DNA of 64,000 nucleotides from Acidobacteriota bacterium. GTDB lineage: Bacteria > Acidobacteriota > G020349885. A program made the translations under genes and the position numbers. The stretch is taken from NCBI GenBank assembly GCA_020349885.1, contig CP070701.1:1715369-1779368 (forward strand), read 5' to 3'. The notes beneath the pieces are model-generated. The model saw only the letters and a program-made list of their open reading frames with translations. It had not been told where the DNA came from and made no database searches. This document shows positions 18,174-26,319 of the stretch, piece after piece (positions within the stretch are counted from its first letter, which is position 1; each line of letters begins with the position of its first letter).

Positions 18174-19556
18174 CTATGCGATGGGTGAGATGAGAAATGC
18201 ACCCAGGAGCACGAAATAGGCCGCGATGCTCGAAAAATCCACCACCGTCATCACAAAAGGTCCCGTTGCGACGGCGGGGTCCGCGCCGAGGCGGTGGAAC
18301 AGCAGGGGGAAAGCCGCTCCCAGGAGGCCGGCGAGGAGCACGGAAACGCAGAGCGCCGCCCCCACCACGGCGCCCAAAAGCGAGTGCGGTGACTGGAAGA
18401 AATAGGTGAACGCTCCAAGAAGCGCGCCGTAGAGGACTCCCATGACGCCGGTCACGCGCAGCTCGCGCCAGAGGACGCGCCCCAGGCGCACGGCCGAAAC
18501 ATGGCCGAGCGCGAGGCCGCGCACCACGATGGTGGCCGACTGCATGCCCACGCTGCCGCCCATGCCTGCGATAATCGGGATGAAGGCGGCGGCGATGGCG
18601 ACTTGCTCGATGACGCTCTCGAAGCGGCCTATCAGAAAGGAAACCACAATCCCTCCCGCGAACGTCGCCATGAGCCACGGCAGCCGGTGGCGGAGGCTCG
18701 CGGCCGTGGAGCTCGTGAGGAGCACGTCCTCCGACGTGCCGGCCATGCGCATGATGTCCTCGGTAGCCTCCTCCTCCACGACGTCCATGATGTCGTCCCC
18801 GGTGATGACGCCGAGCAGCGTGTCTTCGCGGTCCACGACGGGAATCGCCATGAGGCCGTACTGGGTGACGAGCTGCGCCGCCTTCTCCTGGTCATCGTGC
18901 GCGCCGACCTTGATGACGTCCGCGGACATGATGTCTCCGAGGCGGGCGTTCGGGTCCGCAAGCAGAAGCCCCCGCATCGAGAGCACGCCCCGGAGCCGGC
19001 GGTTCTCGTCGGCGACGTAGAGGTAGTACACCATCTCTTCCTCCTCCTTGAGGCCGCGCAGGTGCTCGATGGCGTTGCGGGCGAGCGTTTCGGGGGGAAG
19101 GACGACGAACTCGGAAATCATGCGCCGCCCCGCCGAATCGGGCGGATAGCGCAGGAGGCGCTTGATGCGCCGGGCCTGCGCGAGCGAGAGAAGCAAAAAA
19201 ATCTCGCGCGATCGCTCTTCCGGAAGGATGGAAAAAAGGGACGCGGCGTCGTCGTCCGAGAGGGCGTCCACGAGCACCGCGATTTTTTCCGGGGGGATGT
19301 TTTCCAGCAGGTCGCGCTCAACCTCGCGGCTCAGGTAGCTCAGGAGCTCGGCCGCAAGCTCTGTGTCGCTTTCGCAGACGAGGGAAAAAATCCGAAGCCG
19401 CTCCTCGTCCGTGAGACGGCCGAAAAGCACCGCCACGTCCGCGACGCGAAGGGCCTTCTTCGGCCATCCCGCCAAAGGGCTGGACGGCGTGCGCCCCAGG
19501 ATGTGCCGCACCGCGTCGAGGGTAAGAGTTTTTTTCTTCTCCTCAGAATAGGCCAT
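18174..19556 (-). CDS. mgtE: Magnesium transporter MgtE
   Basis: A 460-residue inner-membrane Mg2+ channel/transporter. In order: the N-terminal helical domain (about residues 30-135), two CBS domains (VYYLYVADENRRLRGVLSMRGLL and MAIPVVDREDTLLGVITGDDIMDVVEEEATEDIMRMAGT) that sense cytosolic Mg2+, and the five-helix pore with PIIAGMGGSVGMQSATIVVRGLALGH. The start at 19556 has no obvious ribosome site. A TATAAT on this strand at 19567-19572 lies only about 10 bases from the start codon, so the message may be leaderless. Divergent from folP. Confidence 0.95.
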   Translation of the reverse strand: MAYSEEKKKTLTLDAVRHILGRTPSSPLAGWPKKALRVADVAVLFGRLTDEERLRIFSLVCESDTELAAELLSYLSREVERDLLENIPPEKIAVLVDALSDDDAASLFSILPEERSREIFLLLSLAQARRIKRLLRYPPDSAGRRMISEFVVLPPETLARNAIEHLRGLKEEEEMVYYLYVADENRRLRGVLSMRGLLLADPNARLGDIMSADVIKVGAHDDQEKAAQLVTQYGLMAIPVVDREDTLLGVITGDDIMDVVEEEATEDIMRMAGTSEDVLLTSSTAASLRHRLPWLMATFAGGIVVSFLIGRFESVIEQVAIAAAFIPIIAGMGGSVGMQSATIVVRGLALGHVSAVRLGRVLWRELRVTGVMGVLYGALLGAFTYFFQSPHSLLGAVVGAALCVSVLLAGLLGAAFPLLFHRLGADPAVATGPFVMTVVDFSSIAAYFVLLGAFLISPIA

Positions 19557-19608
19557 GGCTTCGCGCATTATACCGCAAGTTCCCCCGCCCGGCTCGTCAG
19601 GCCGCGCA

Positions 19609-19638
19609 TTGACACCCGTCCGGCTCCCTCCCTATAAT
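19609..19638 (+). promoter_or_regulatory. Consensus sigma-70 promoter of the folP operon
   Basis: A perfect TTGACA at 19609-19614 and a perfect TATAAT at 19633-19638 are separated by 18 bases. The folP start codon is at 19657, with AAGGA at 19646-19650 as ribosome site, giving a leader of about 12 bases. It drives folP-cdaA-cdaR-glmM. Confidence 0.85.
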
Positions 19639-19656
19639 GGAAGCCAAGGAGCCTCG

Positions 19657-20922
19657 ATGCCCTCTGTGCTCATTCTCGATTCGGCCGGTGCCGCCCGCGA
19701 CGTGGTGGCGCTCATGAAGGCGGCCAAGGTGCACGCCGGCGGCTTCGAGTACATGGTGCCCAAGTTCTCGTTTTTCCTCGTCAAGATCAGAAACCTCGAA
19801 CACCGCGCGGCCAACGTGCTCAAGCAGGAGCTTCTCTCGCTGGGGCACGACGCCGCCGTCTCGATGGACGTGAGCCTGTTTCGGGAAGGCCGGGGGGACG
19901 TGGTGTTCGGCGCGACCCGCCGCGCCGTCGAGGCCCTGGCGGAGAAATTGCAGGAGCAGCCGTTCGGGCTGCCCGCGGTCGGCAGGCAGGTGCGCGAGGC
20001 CCTGGAGAATTTTTCACGCTCTGCGCCGCACCTTCCCCTCGCCGACGGTCGCAAGGTTCCCCTCGGCGACCGCCCCCTCGTCGCGGGTGTCCTGAACGTC
20101 ACGCCCGACTCGTTTTCGGACGGCGGGCGCCTCCCAAACGTCGAGGCCGCCGTGGAGCGGGCGCTCGAGATGGCCGAAGAGGGCGCGGACATGATTGACG
20201 TGGGGGGCGAGTCGACGCGGCCCGGCGCTTCGGCTGTACCCGAGGACGAAGAGCTGCGCCGCGTCGTGCCCGTCGTCGAAGCGGTCCGCAAGCGCTCTCC
20301 CGTCCTTCTTTCGGTGGACACGCGAAAGGCCGCCGTGGCGCGCGCGGCGATCGAGGGCGGGGCCGACGTCCTGAACGACGTGAGCGCCGGCCGGTCCGAC
20401 GGGGAGATGCTTCCGCTCGCCGCCGGGGCAAAGGCCCCCGTCATCCTGATGCACATGCAGGGGACGCCCGAGACGATGCAGGAGAATCCCTCTTACGATG
20501 ACGTGCTCTTCGACGTCGCGGAGTTTTTCCGCGAGCGCATCGAGGCCGCCGAGCGGGCCGGCGTGGCGCGCGAGCGCGTCGTGTTGGACCCGGGAATCGG
20601 TTTCGGAAAGACCGTCGAGCACAACCTCGTTCTTCTCAACCACGCGCAGGCGTTCCGCTCGCTGGGGCGGCCGCTCATGGTGGGCGTGTCACGGAAATCG
20701 TTCCTGGGAAAAATTTTGAAACTTCCCGTCGAGAAGCGGCTCGAAGGCGGGCTCGCGGCCCAGGCGCTCGCGTACCTCAAGGGGGTGCGCATCTTCCGCA
20801 CCCACGACGTGCGTGCGGCGCGGCGCGTTCTCGACGCCCTGCAAGCCGTCGCAGGGGCCGCCCCCACGGGACTTGTCCCGGGCGAGGACGAGGGAGAGGC
20901 CCAGGCCCTCCATGTTTGCTGA
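19657..20922 (+). CDS. folP: Dihydropteroate synthase with N-terminal extension
   Basis: Joins p-aminobenzoate to the pterin diphosphate in folate synthesis. The 421-residue protein is much longer than the usual 270-280. Residues 1-140 are an extension (MPSVLILDSAGAARDVVALM, KFSFFLVKIRNLEHRAANVL) seen in FolP of several anaerobes and deltaproteobacteria. The TIM barrel follows: VAGVLNVTPDSFSDGG, DMIDVGGESTRPGA, SVDTRKAAVARAA, DVLNDVSAG, VLDPGIGFGKTVEHN, VGVSRKSFLGK and the C-terminal FRTHDV. Start 19657 fits the promoter and the ribosome site. The 3' end overlaps cdaA by 11 bases. Confidence 0.95.
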   Translation: MPSVLILDSAGAARDVVALMKAAKVHAGGFEYMVPKFSFFLVKIRNLEHRAANVLKQELLSLGHDAAVSMDVSLFREGRGDVVFGATRRAVEALAEKLQEQPFGLPAVGRQVREALENFSRSAPHLPLADGRKVPLGDRPLVAGVLNVTPDSFSDGGRLPNVEAAVERALEMAEEGADMIDVGGESTRPGASAVPEDEELRRVVPVVEAVRKRSPVLLSVDTRKAAVARAAIEGGADVLNDVSAGRSDGEMLPLAAGAKAPVILMHMQGTPETMQENPSYDDVLFDVAEFFRERIEAAERAGVARERVVLDPGIGFGKTVEHNLVLLNHAQAFRSLGRPLMVGVSRKSFLGKILKLPVEKRLEGGLAAQALAYLKGVRIFRTHDVRAARRVLDALQAVAGAAPTGLVPGEDEGEAQALHVC

Positions 20923-21676
20923 CGCCCTCCGAACCTTCACCCTGATCGATGCGTTCGACATCCTGCTCGTGGCGTTCATCCTTTACCAGGTGTACCGCTT
21001 CGCGCGCGGCACGCGGGCGCTCCCGATGCTCTGGGGCATCGTCGTGCTGGCGCTCCTTTACGTAGGCGCGGAGCAGCTTGGATTTCTGGCCACCAGCCGC
21101 ATTCTGAAATATCTTCTCCCCATCTTACCTTTTGCCATCGTCGTCATCTTCCAGAGCACCATCCGGCGGGCGCTTGCGGCGGTGGGCGTCAACCCGCTGC
21201 GCGCCCTGCTGCAGACCACGCCCTCGACGAAGGTGGACGAGATTGTTCTGGCGGTCATGACGCTCGCGGCGCGCCGGCTGGGCGCTTTTTTCGTCATCGA
21301 GCAGGGGCAGGGGCTGCGCACCTACATGGAAACGGGGATCCAGCTCGATGCGCGCCTCTCGTACGACCTTCTCGTGAACATCTTTGCACCCGACACCCCG
21401 CTCCATGACGGCGCCATCGTCATTCAGGAGGACAAGGTCGCGGCCGCTTCGTGCTATCTGCCCCTGACGCTCAACCCCACCCTGAGCCGCAAGTTCGGCA
21501 CCCGGCACCGCGCCGCCATCGGCATCACGGAGGAAACCGACGCCATCGCCATCGTGGTGTCCGAGGAGAGCGGGACGGTCTCGCTTGCGTTCTCGGGAGA
21601 AATTTCGGAAAACCTCGACGCCGAGAAGCTCCGCAACCATCTGCGGCGCCTGCTGGGAGAGGAAAAGACCTCATGA
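20912..21676 (+). CDS. cdaA: Diadenylate cyclase (c-di-AMP synthase)
   Basis: Makes cyclic di-AMP from two ATP. The 254-residue protein has three N-terminal membrane helices (about residues 10-75) and a DAC domain with the catalytic motifs DTPLHDGAIVI (DGA) and GTRHRAAIGITEETDAIAIVVSEE (RHR), which gives CdaA-type architecture. c-di-AMP controls K+ uptake, osmotic balance and wall homeostasis. The start at 20912 lies within the end of folP and follows AGGGAGAGG. The stop overlaps cdaR (ATGA). The cdaA-cdaR-glmM order is the classic arrangement. Confidence 0.95.
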   Translation: MFADALRTFTLIDAFDILLVAFILYQVYRFARGTRALPMLWGIVVLALLYVGAEQLGFLATSRILKYLLPILPFAIVVIFQSTIRRALAAVGVNPLRALLQTTPSTKVDEIVLAVMTLAARRLGAFFVIEQGQGLRTYMETGIQLDARLSYDLLVNIFAPDTPLHDGAIVIQEDKVAAASCYLPLTLNPTLSRKFGTRHRAAIGITEETDAIAIVVSEESGTVSLAFSGEISENLDAEKLRNHLRRLLGEEKTS

Positions 21677-22626
21677 CGCGCAGCCGCCTCGTTGACAACT
21701 GGCCCGTCAAGGCGGCTGCCCTGTGCCTTGCGGTGGTCGTCTGGTTTCACTTCGCCGTGGACGAGGAGGCCGTCGTCGAATACTCCGCCGTGTCTTTGCG
21801 GCTTCAAAACATTCCCCTGTACCTGGAAAACGTGGGGGAGCATCCCACCACGGTCTCGGTGCAGGTGGAGGGGCCCGTTTCCACGCTGCGCCAGCTCAGC
21901 GAGCAGGACATCGACCTCCGGGTGGACCTTTCGAGGCTCGGGCCGGGACTCCATCAAGTGCCAGTGGACGCAAGCAGCGCGCGCCTTCCCTTCGGCACCC
22001 GCATTGTTAAAATCGTTCCCACCATGCTCCCAATCGAATTGGAGGAGACGCTCCAGAAAGTGGTGCCCGTGCGCCCCCGCTTCGTCGGCCATCTTCCGGA
22101 GGGATACAACATGGTCAAATGGGAGCTGCATCCCTCGGTCGTGATGGTAATAGGACCCAAGAGCCGACTCCAGGAAGTCGCGGAGCTCTACACCGATCCC
22201 ATCTTTCTCGACGGCCGCCGGGACAGCGTGGAGAGTGACATCGGAGTCACGGTGCCGAGTCCGGTCGTGCGCCTCGACCCCACGTCGAGGCGCGTGGCCC
22301 TGCACCTGCAGGTGGAAGAGGAAAAAATTTCCCGCACCTTTCGCCGCCTTCCCGTCCGCGCCGCCGGTCTGGAGGAAGAACTTTCCGTTCGCTTTCAGCC
22401 CGAGACCGTCTCTGCCGCGGTGGAGGGCCCTCGCTCCGTGGTGAAGGCGCTTTCCGAGGAATCACTCCGGGCTTCCGTCGATTTATCCGGGCTGAGCGCC
22501 GGAGAGCACACGCTTTCTCCCGTGCTCCAGGGCGAGCCCGCGCCGCCCATCGAGAAACTTCAAGTCGCTTTCTCGCCCGAGTCCGTGCGCGTCCTGATAG
22601 GCACGCCGGGGCGCACAAGTCCGTGA
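21673..22626 (+). CDS. cdaR: CdaR/YbbR-domain protein, regulator of CdaA
   Basis: A 317-residue single-pass protein. The N-terminal helix (NWPVKAAALCLAVVVWFHFAV) is followed by extracytoplasmic YbbR repeats, e.g. VPVRPRFVGHLPEGYNMVKWELHPSVVMVIGPKSRLQEV, and a later repeat ending VSAAVEGPRSVVKAL. In Firmicutes CdaR binds CdaA at the membrane and modulates c-di-AMP production. ATGA overlap with cdaA and GTGA overlap with glmM indicate translational coupling of the three. Confidence 0.92.
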   Translation: MTRSRLVDNWPVKAAALCLAVVVWFHFAVDEEAVVEYSAVSLRLQNIPLYLENVGEHPTTVSVQVEGPVSTLRQLSEQDIDLRVDLSRLGPGLHQVPVDASSARLPFGTRIVKIVPTMLPIELEETLQKVVPVRPRFVGHLPEGYNMVKWELHPSVVMVIGPKSRLQEVAELYTDPIFLDGRRDSVESDIGVTVPSPVVRLDPTSRRVALHLQVEEEKISRTFRRLPVRAAGLEEELSVRFQPETVSAAVEGPRSVVKALSEESLRASVDLSGLSAGEHTLSPVLQGEPAPPIEKLQVAFSPESVRVLIGTPGRTSP

Positions 22627-24002
22627 GCCGGAAAGAATCCCTCTTCGGAACGGACGGCATCCGGGGCACGCCCCGCGTCTTCCCGCTCGACTCGGGCACG
22701 CTGCGCCGCCTGGGTTCTTCCCTGGTCGAATTTTTCCGCGCCAGGGGCGGCCGGGGACGCGTCGTTCTGGGCCGGGACACCCGCGAATCGGGGCCCTGGA
22801 TCGAGGCCCGACTCCTCGAAGGCATCGTCTCGGCGGGGGGCGCGGCGGAGCGGGCCGGCGTGATTCCGACGCCGGGCGTGGCCTACCTCGCGCGCGCCAA
22901 GGGATTCGACGCCGGCATCGTCATATCCGCCTCGCACAACCCCTTCGAGGACAACGGCGTAAAAATTTTCTCCTCCGACGGCTTCAAGCTTTCCGAGGAC
23001 GCGGAAGCGGAGATCGAGCGCGCCCTGGCGGCCTCCGGGACCGAATCGAAGGGCGAGGACCGGGCGCCGCGGGCGGCCGCCGGGGACCCGGGGCCGGAAT
23101 CTCCCGCGTTCGTCGAGGCGTACGCGTCGTTCCTGGCCTCGACGTTTTCCGAAAAAACTCCGCGCGCGCTTTCCGTGGTGCTCGACTGCGCCCACGGGGC
23201 GGCCGGCGCGGTGGCGCCGCGCGTGTTCTCCGACCTGGGCTTCGAGGTCCACGCGATCGCAAATAACCCCGACGGGCGGAACATCAACGACTCGTGCGGC
23301 GCGCTCCATCCCGAAGGGCTCGCCCGCGCCGTCGTCGAAAAGAAGGCGCGCCTCGGCGTGGCCTTCGACGGGGACGCCGACCGCGCCGTCTTCGCGGGCG
23401 CCTCGGGGCGCGTATTCGACGGCGACGACGTCCTGTACCTCGCCGCCGCCCGCCGCGACCGCGCCGGGGCGCTCCCCGGCCGCACAGTCGTCGGCACGGT
23501 GATGACCAACGTGGCGCTCGAGGAAAAATTCCGCCGGGAGGGCATCACGCTGCGCCGCGCCCCGGTCGGAGACCGGAACGTCCTGGAGGAAATGCAGCGC
23601 ACCGGCGCCGTCCTCGGGGGCGAGCCTTCGGGGCACGTGATTTTCCTGGACCTCGCCACCACGGGCGACGGCCTCCTGACCGCCCTTCAGGTGGCCGGCG
23701 TTCTCGCCGGGGAGAACGCCTCTCTGGAAGACCTGCTCGCCCCGCTCGAGAAATGCCCGCAGCTTCTCAGAAACCTCCGCGTCTCCTCGAAGCCGCCCCT
23801 CGAGAGTCTTCCCCGCGTCTCGGAAGCCACGGCGCGCGCCGAGACCGCACTCGGCGCCTCGGGGCGCGTCCTCGTGCGCTATTCCGGCACGGAGAACAAG
23901 GTACGCATCATGGCCGAGGGGCCCGACGCCGCGCTCCTCGAGCGCGTAGCGGAGGACATCGCGCAGGCGTTCCACCGAGAGGGAATAGGGGTAAGGGATT
24001 AG
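22623..24002 (+). CDS. glmM: Phosphoglucosamine mutase
   Basis: Interconverts glucosamine-6-P and glucosamine-1-P for UDP-GlcNAc, peptidoglycan and LPS synthesis. The 459-residue protein has FGTDGIRGTPRVF at the N-terminus, the phosphoserine loop IVISASHNPFEDNGVKIFS, the metal loop VAFDGDADRAVF, the sugar loop LGGEPSGHVIF and the phosphate-binding RYSGTENKVRIMAEG. It starts with GTG at 22623 (GTGA overlap with the cdaR stop). CdaA-CdaR-GlmM form a regulatory complex in Firmicutes; the gene order suggests the same link here. Confidence 0.96.
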   Translation: MSRKESLFGTDGIRGTPRVFPLDSGTLRRLGSSLVEFFRARGGRGRVVLGRDTRESGPWIEARLLEGIVSAGGAAERAGVIPTPGVAYLARAKGFDAGIVISASHNPFEDNGVKIFSSDGFKLSEDAEAEIERALAASGTESKGEDRAPRAAAGDPGPESPAFVEAYASFLASTFSEKTPRALSVVLDCAHGAAGAVAPRVFSDLGFEVHAIANNPDGRNINDSCGALHPEGLARAVVEKKARLGVAFDGDADRAVFAGASGRVFDGDDVLYLAAARRDRAGALPGRTVVGTVMTNVALEEKFRREGITLRRAPVGDRNVLEEMQRTGAVLGGEPSGHVIFLDLATTGDGLLTALQVAGVLAGENASLEDLLAPLEKCPQLLRNLRVSSKPPLESLPRVSEATARAETALGASGRVLVRYSGTENKVRIMAEGPDAALLERVAEDIAQAFHREGIGVRD

Positions 24003-24076
24003 CCGTTAGGGATTAGTAAAGAGAAAAAACCCCAACTAATAACTGGCCGCTGGCTACTGGCCCCCGGCTCCTTGAA

Positions 24077-24154
24077 TGGCGCGCCCAAGAGGATTTGAAC
24101 CTCTGACCTCTGCCTCCGCAGGGCAGCGCTCTATCCGGGCTGAGCTATGGGCGC
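24077..24154 (-). tRNA. tRNA-Arg (anticodon GCG)
   Basis: Full cloverleaf on the minus strand: acceptor GCGCCCA/TGGGCGC, D-arm GCTC...GAGC, anticodon stem CTGCC/GGCAG with loop CTGCGGA (U33, anticodon GCG), T-arm AGAGG-TTCAAAT-CCTCT, discriminator G and encoded CCA. The body closely resembles bacterial tRNA-Arg(CCG), but position 34 is G, so it should read CGC and CGU. It lies between glmM and the 3' end of the mosaic TPR gene. Confidence 0.93.
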
Positions 24155-24307
24155 GCGCGCTCGTTGACGAGGGCTTGCGGAACAATCTTATCCTACCCGA
24201 TTTTGGCCTTGGTGTCCATTTGGATGAGGGAGTCGAGAAGTTTCATGGGAGTAATTTAAATCCCCATCTCTCTCAGGGCAATATGCAGTGGACGAACCTT
24301 ACCGCTA

Positions 24308-26251
24308 TCAAGGATCAATTCCCTGGATCAACCCGCATAGCTCTTCCGCCTTTTCCTCGTCAAGCATGGAGAGGCGCGTGCACACTTCGTCAGCCGAATC
24401 TTGGTCGTCTATACGCGCGTAAGAGGCACCTAAGAAATAAAGAGCTTCCGGGTCGTTCGAGTAGCTCTCCAGCGATTTCTTGAGAGTCTCAACGGCTTCG
24501 TCCCATCGGCCTAGGTGGAAGAAAGCTTGCCCCAAAGGAGAAAGTTTCGACTGTTCAGAGCCTGTTAAAGCTTCCATTTCACGAACAACGTTCTCCCACT
24601 GGCCTTTCTCGGCGTAGTGGTCCGCCAAGAACGTGCGCAAGTAGCCTGCATCCGGATTAGCTTCTATGCCGCGCCGGCACACTTTAACGCCGTCCCCCCA
24701 CTGATCCAGGATGAAGTGAATTCGAGCCAAATCCTCGTAACATTCAACAAACTCAGGGTCAAGAAGAATACACTGCTCAAATTCTTTAATAGCTTCCTCC
24801 CAGTTTTTCTCTGAAGCATATTCGGCACCAAGTCTCATGTGCGCCCAAGCACTTTTTGGATCTTCTTTGACTTCTTCCTTTGCGGATTGAGAGTGTTGCG
24901 AACGGGAGCGTTCCCAATATTGTTGATAATATTTGATCTGTTCTTGAAGGTCGAAATCCTCTCCTTTTAGATGCGCTTGAAACGCATCCAGGATGATGGC
25001 GGACATATCGTCGGGATGAAAGATGCCCATTTCATTAAAGTGCTGCGCCAAGCGGTCTCCGGCCCAAAGCCCCCAGTTGTTGCGCATCCACATGCCAAGG
25101 CCAAAGTGATACATAACCGTATCTGCGCCCGCGCGCATATTTTCTTTTTCTTCTTCTGGAAGTATCCAGTCAAGCTCCAAGAAACATTCCTCGAGATTCC
25201 TAGGGATGCGCATCGGGATCTCCGCGAACAATTCGCCCGCTGCTTCCTCGTCGAGTTCGCGGGCCGTGCGATAGTTCTCGATCGCCGCGTTGCGGTCACC
25301 GAACCTCAGGGCGATGAGGCCGAGGCCCACGTGCGCGTCGGCAAAATCAGGCTCGGACACGAGCGCTTTCTCGAACGATTCCTCCGCCGATATCCATTCC
25401 TTGCGTTTAAGATGAAGCCGCCCGAGGCCGCAGAAGGCCTCGGCGGAATCGGGCTCGGCCTCAAGACTTTTTTTAAACAGAGATGGGGCCTTTTCGACCT
25501 CGCCTCGATCAAGCAGAAGCATGCCTGCAAAAGTCGTGCGCTCAGATACAGAAAGCCATGCGAAGTCGGCGCCCTCAATCCACTCCGAGAGCGGAAGGAT
25601 GCGCGTAAGCCGCGCGCGCTCTGCGAGAGTCTCCGCCGGAATCACGACCGCGCCGCGTTCGCCATCCGCCTCGATCGAGCTGACAAGGCCGATAGCGAGG
25701 CCGTGCTCATTGGCTGCCGGGAATCCTTCGGTCAGTTCGCGCCCGCCGGGAGTCAAAAGCTTGAGGAACTTCCTCGAGTCGCTCATGCGGAAGCTGCCCG
25801 TGCATTCCGTTTCCGTGATCTGCATTAGGCCGTTGCGGGTTGAGACGAGATACACCTTGCCGGAGTGCTCGAATTCCTCGAAGGAAGGAAACTCTTCCAA
25901 GTCGCCGCGCTCGGACAGGCCCGGTGCATGAAGCTCTACGACGTTCGCTTCGAGGCTTTCTGCAACGATACCCTCCACCGGGTATGCCTTGTCGTCAGGT
26001 GCGTGCGCTTCACATCTTGCCGCGCTTTCAAGAAGGCTCCGCACCGTGAGCAGGGTTTCGTGGCCGATCCGCAGGCCGAGACCCTCCGACGAAAGATTGC
26101 CGTCCGCGTCGAAGCATCGCACCTCAACGACGGCTGCCGAAAGCTCTCCCAAGCGGGTATCAACGCAGGAGGAAAGCTCCGTTGCCATTGCGGATATGAC
26201 GGCTGCCGCGCCGATAACCGGGAAAACCAAAAACGCTTTAATCCGCACCAT
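24308..26251 (-). CDS. Exported TPR protein with degenerate trypsin-like and DUF6794-like regions
   Basis: A 647-residue protein of unknown role. An N-terminal signal or anchor helix (IKAFLVFPVIGAAAVISAMA) is followed by a region like a degenerate trypsin-fold domain (residues about 35-215: VVEVRCFDADGNLSSEGLGLRIGHETLLTV, EGFPAANEHGLAIGLV) without an evident catalytic triad, then two TPRs (about 235-335). Next comes a conserved short domain (about 345-440: NLEECFLELDWILPEEEKE, HFGLGMWMRNNWGLW, HPDDMSAIILDAF) which I believe is DUF6794, then more TPRs to the end. The C-terminal half is clearly poorer in GC than the N-terminal half. Confidence 0.75.
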   Translation of the reverse strand: MVRIKAFLVFPVIGAAAVISAMATELSSCVDTRLGELSAAVVEVRCFDADGNLSSEGLGLRIGHETLLTVRSLLESAARCEAHAPDDKAYPVEGIVAESLEANVVELHAPGLSERGDLEEFPSFEEFEHSGKVYLVSTRNGLMQITETECTGSFRMSDSRKFLKLLTPGGRELTEGFPAANEHGLAIGLVSSIEADGERGAVVIPAETLAERARLTRILPLSEWIEGADFAWLSVSERTTFAGMLLLDRGEVEKAPSLFKKSLEAEPDSAEAFCGLGRLHLKRKEWISAEESFEKALVSEPDFADAHVGLGLIALRFGDRNAAIENYRTARELDEEAAGELFAEIPMRIPRNLEECFLELDWILPEEEKENMRAGADTVMYHFGLGMWMRNNWGLWAGDRLAQHFNEMGIFHPDDMSAIILDAFQAHLKGEDFDLQEQIKYYQQYWERSRSQHSQSAKEEVKEDPKSAWAHMRLGAEYASEKNWEEAIKEFEQCILLDPEFVECYEDLARIHFILDQWGDGVKVCRRGIEANPDAGYLRTFLADHYAEKGQWENVVREMEALTGSEQSKLSPLGQAFFHLGRWDEAVETLKKSLESYSNDPEALYFLGASYARIDDQDSADEVCTRLSMLDEEKAEELCGLIQGIDP

Positions 26252-26319
26252 GTTTAAGTTTCTATCCTGTCTCTATGGTAGCGCATACCACTACATGAAA
26301 AAAATCGGCGAATGTTCCC

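Noticed and set aside
19567..19572. TATAAT on the minus strand as a normal mgtE promoter
   Set aside because: It lies too close to the start codon for an ordinary leader and has no -35 match at proper spacing. It is noted only as a possible leaderless start.
24003..24076. Short repeats of AGGGATTAG after glmM as a functional element
   Set aside because: Only two adjacent copies are visible, with no symmetry or terminator form; probably trivial duplication.
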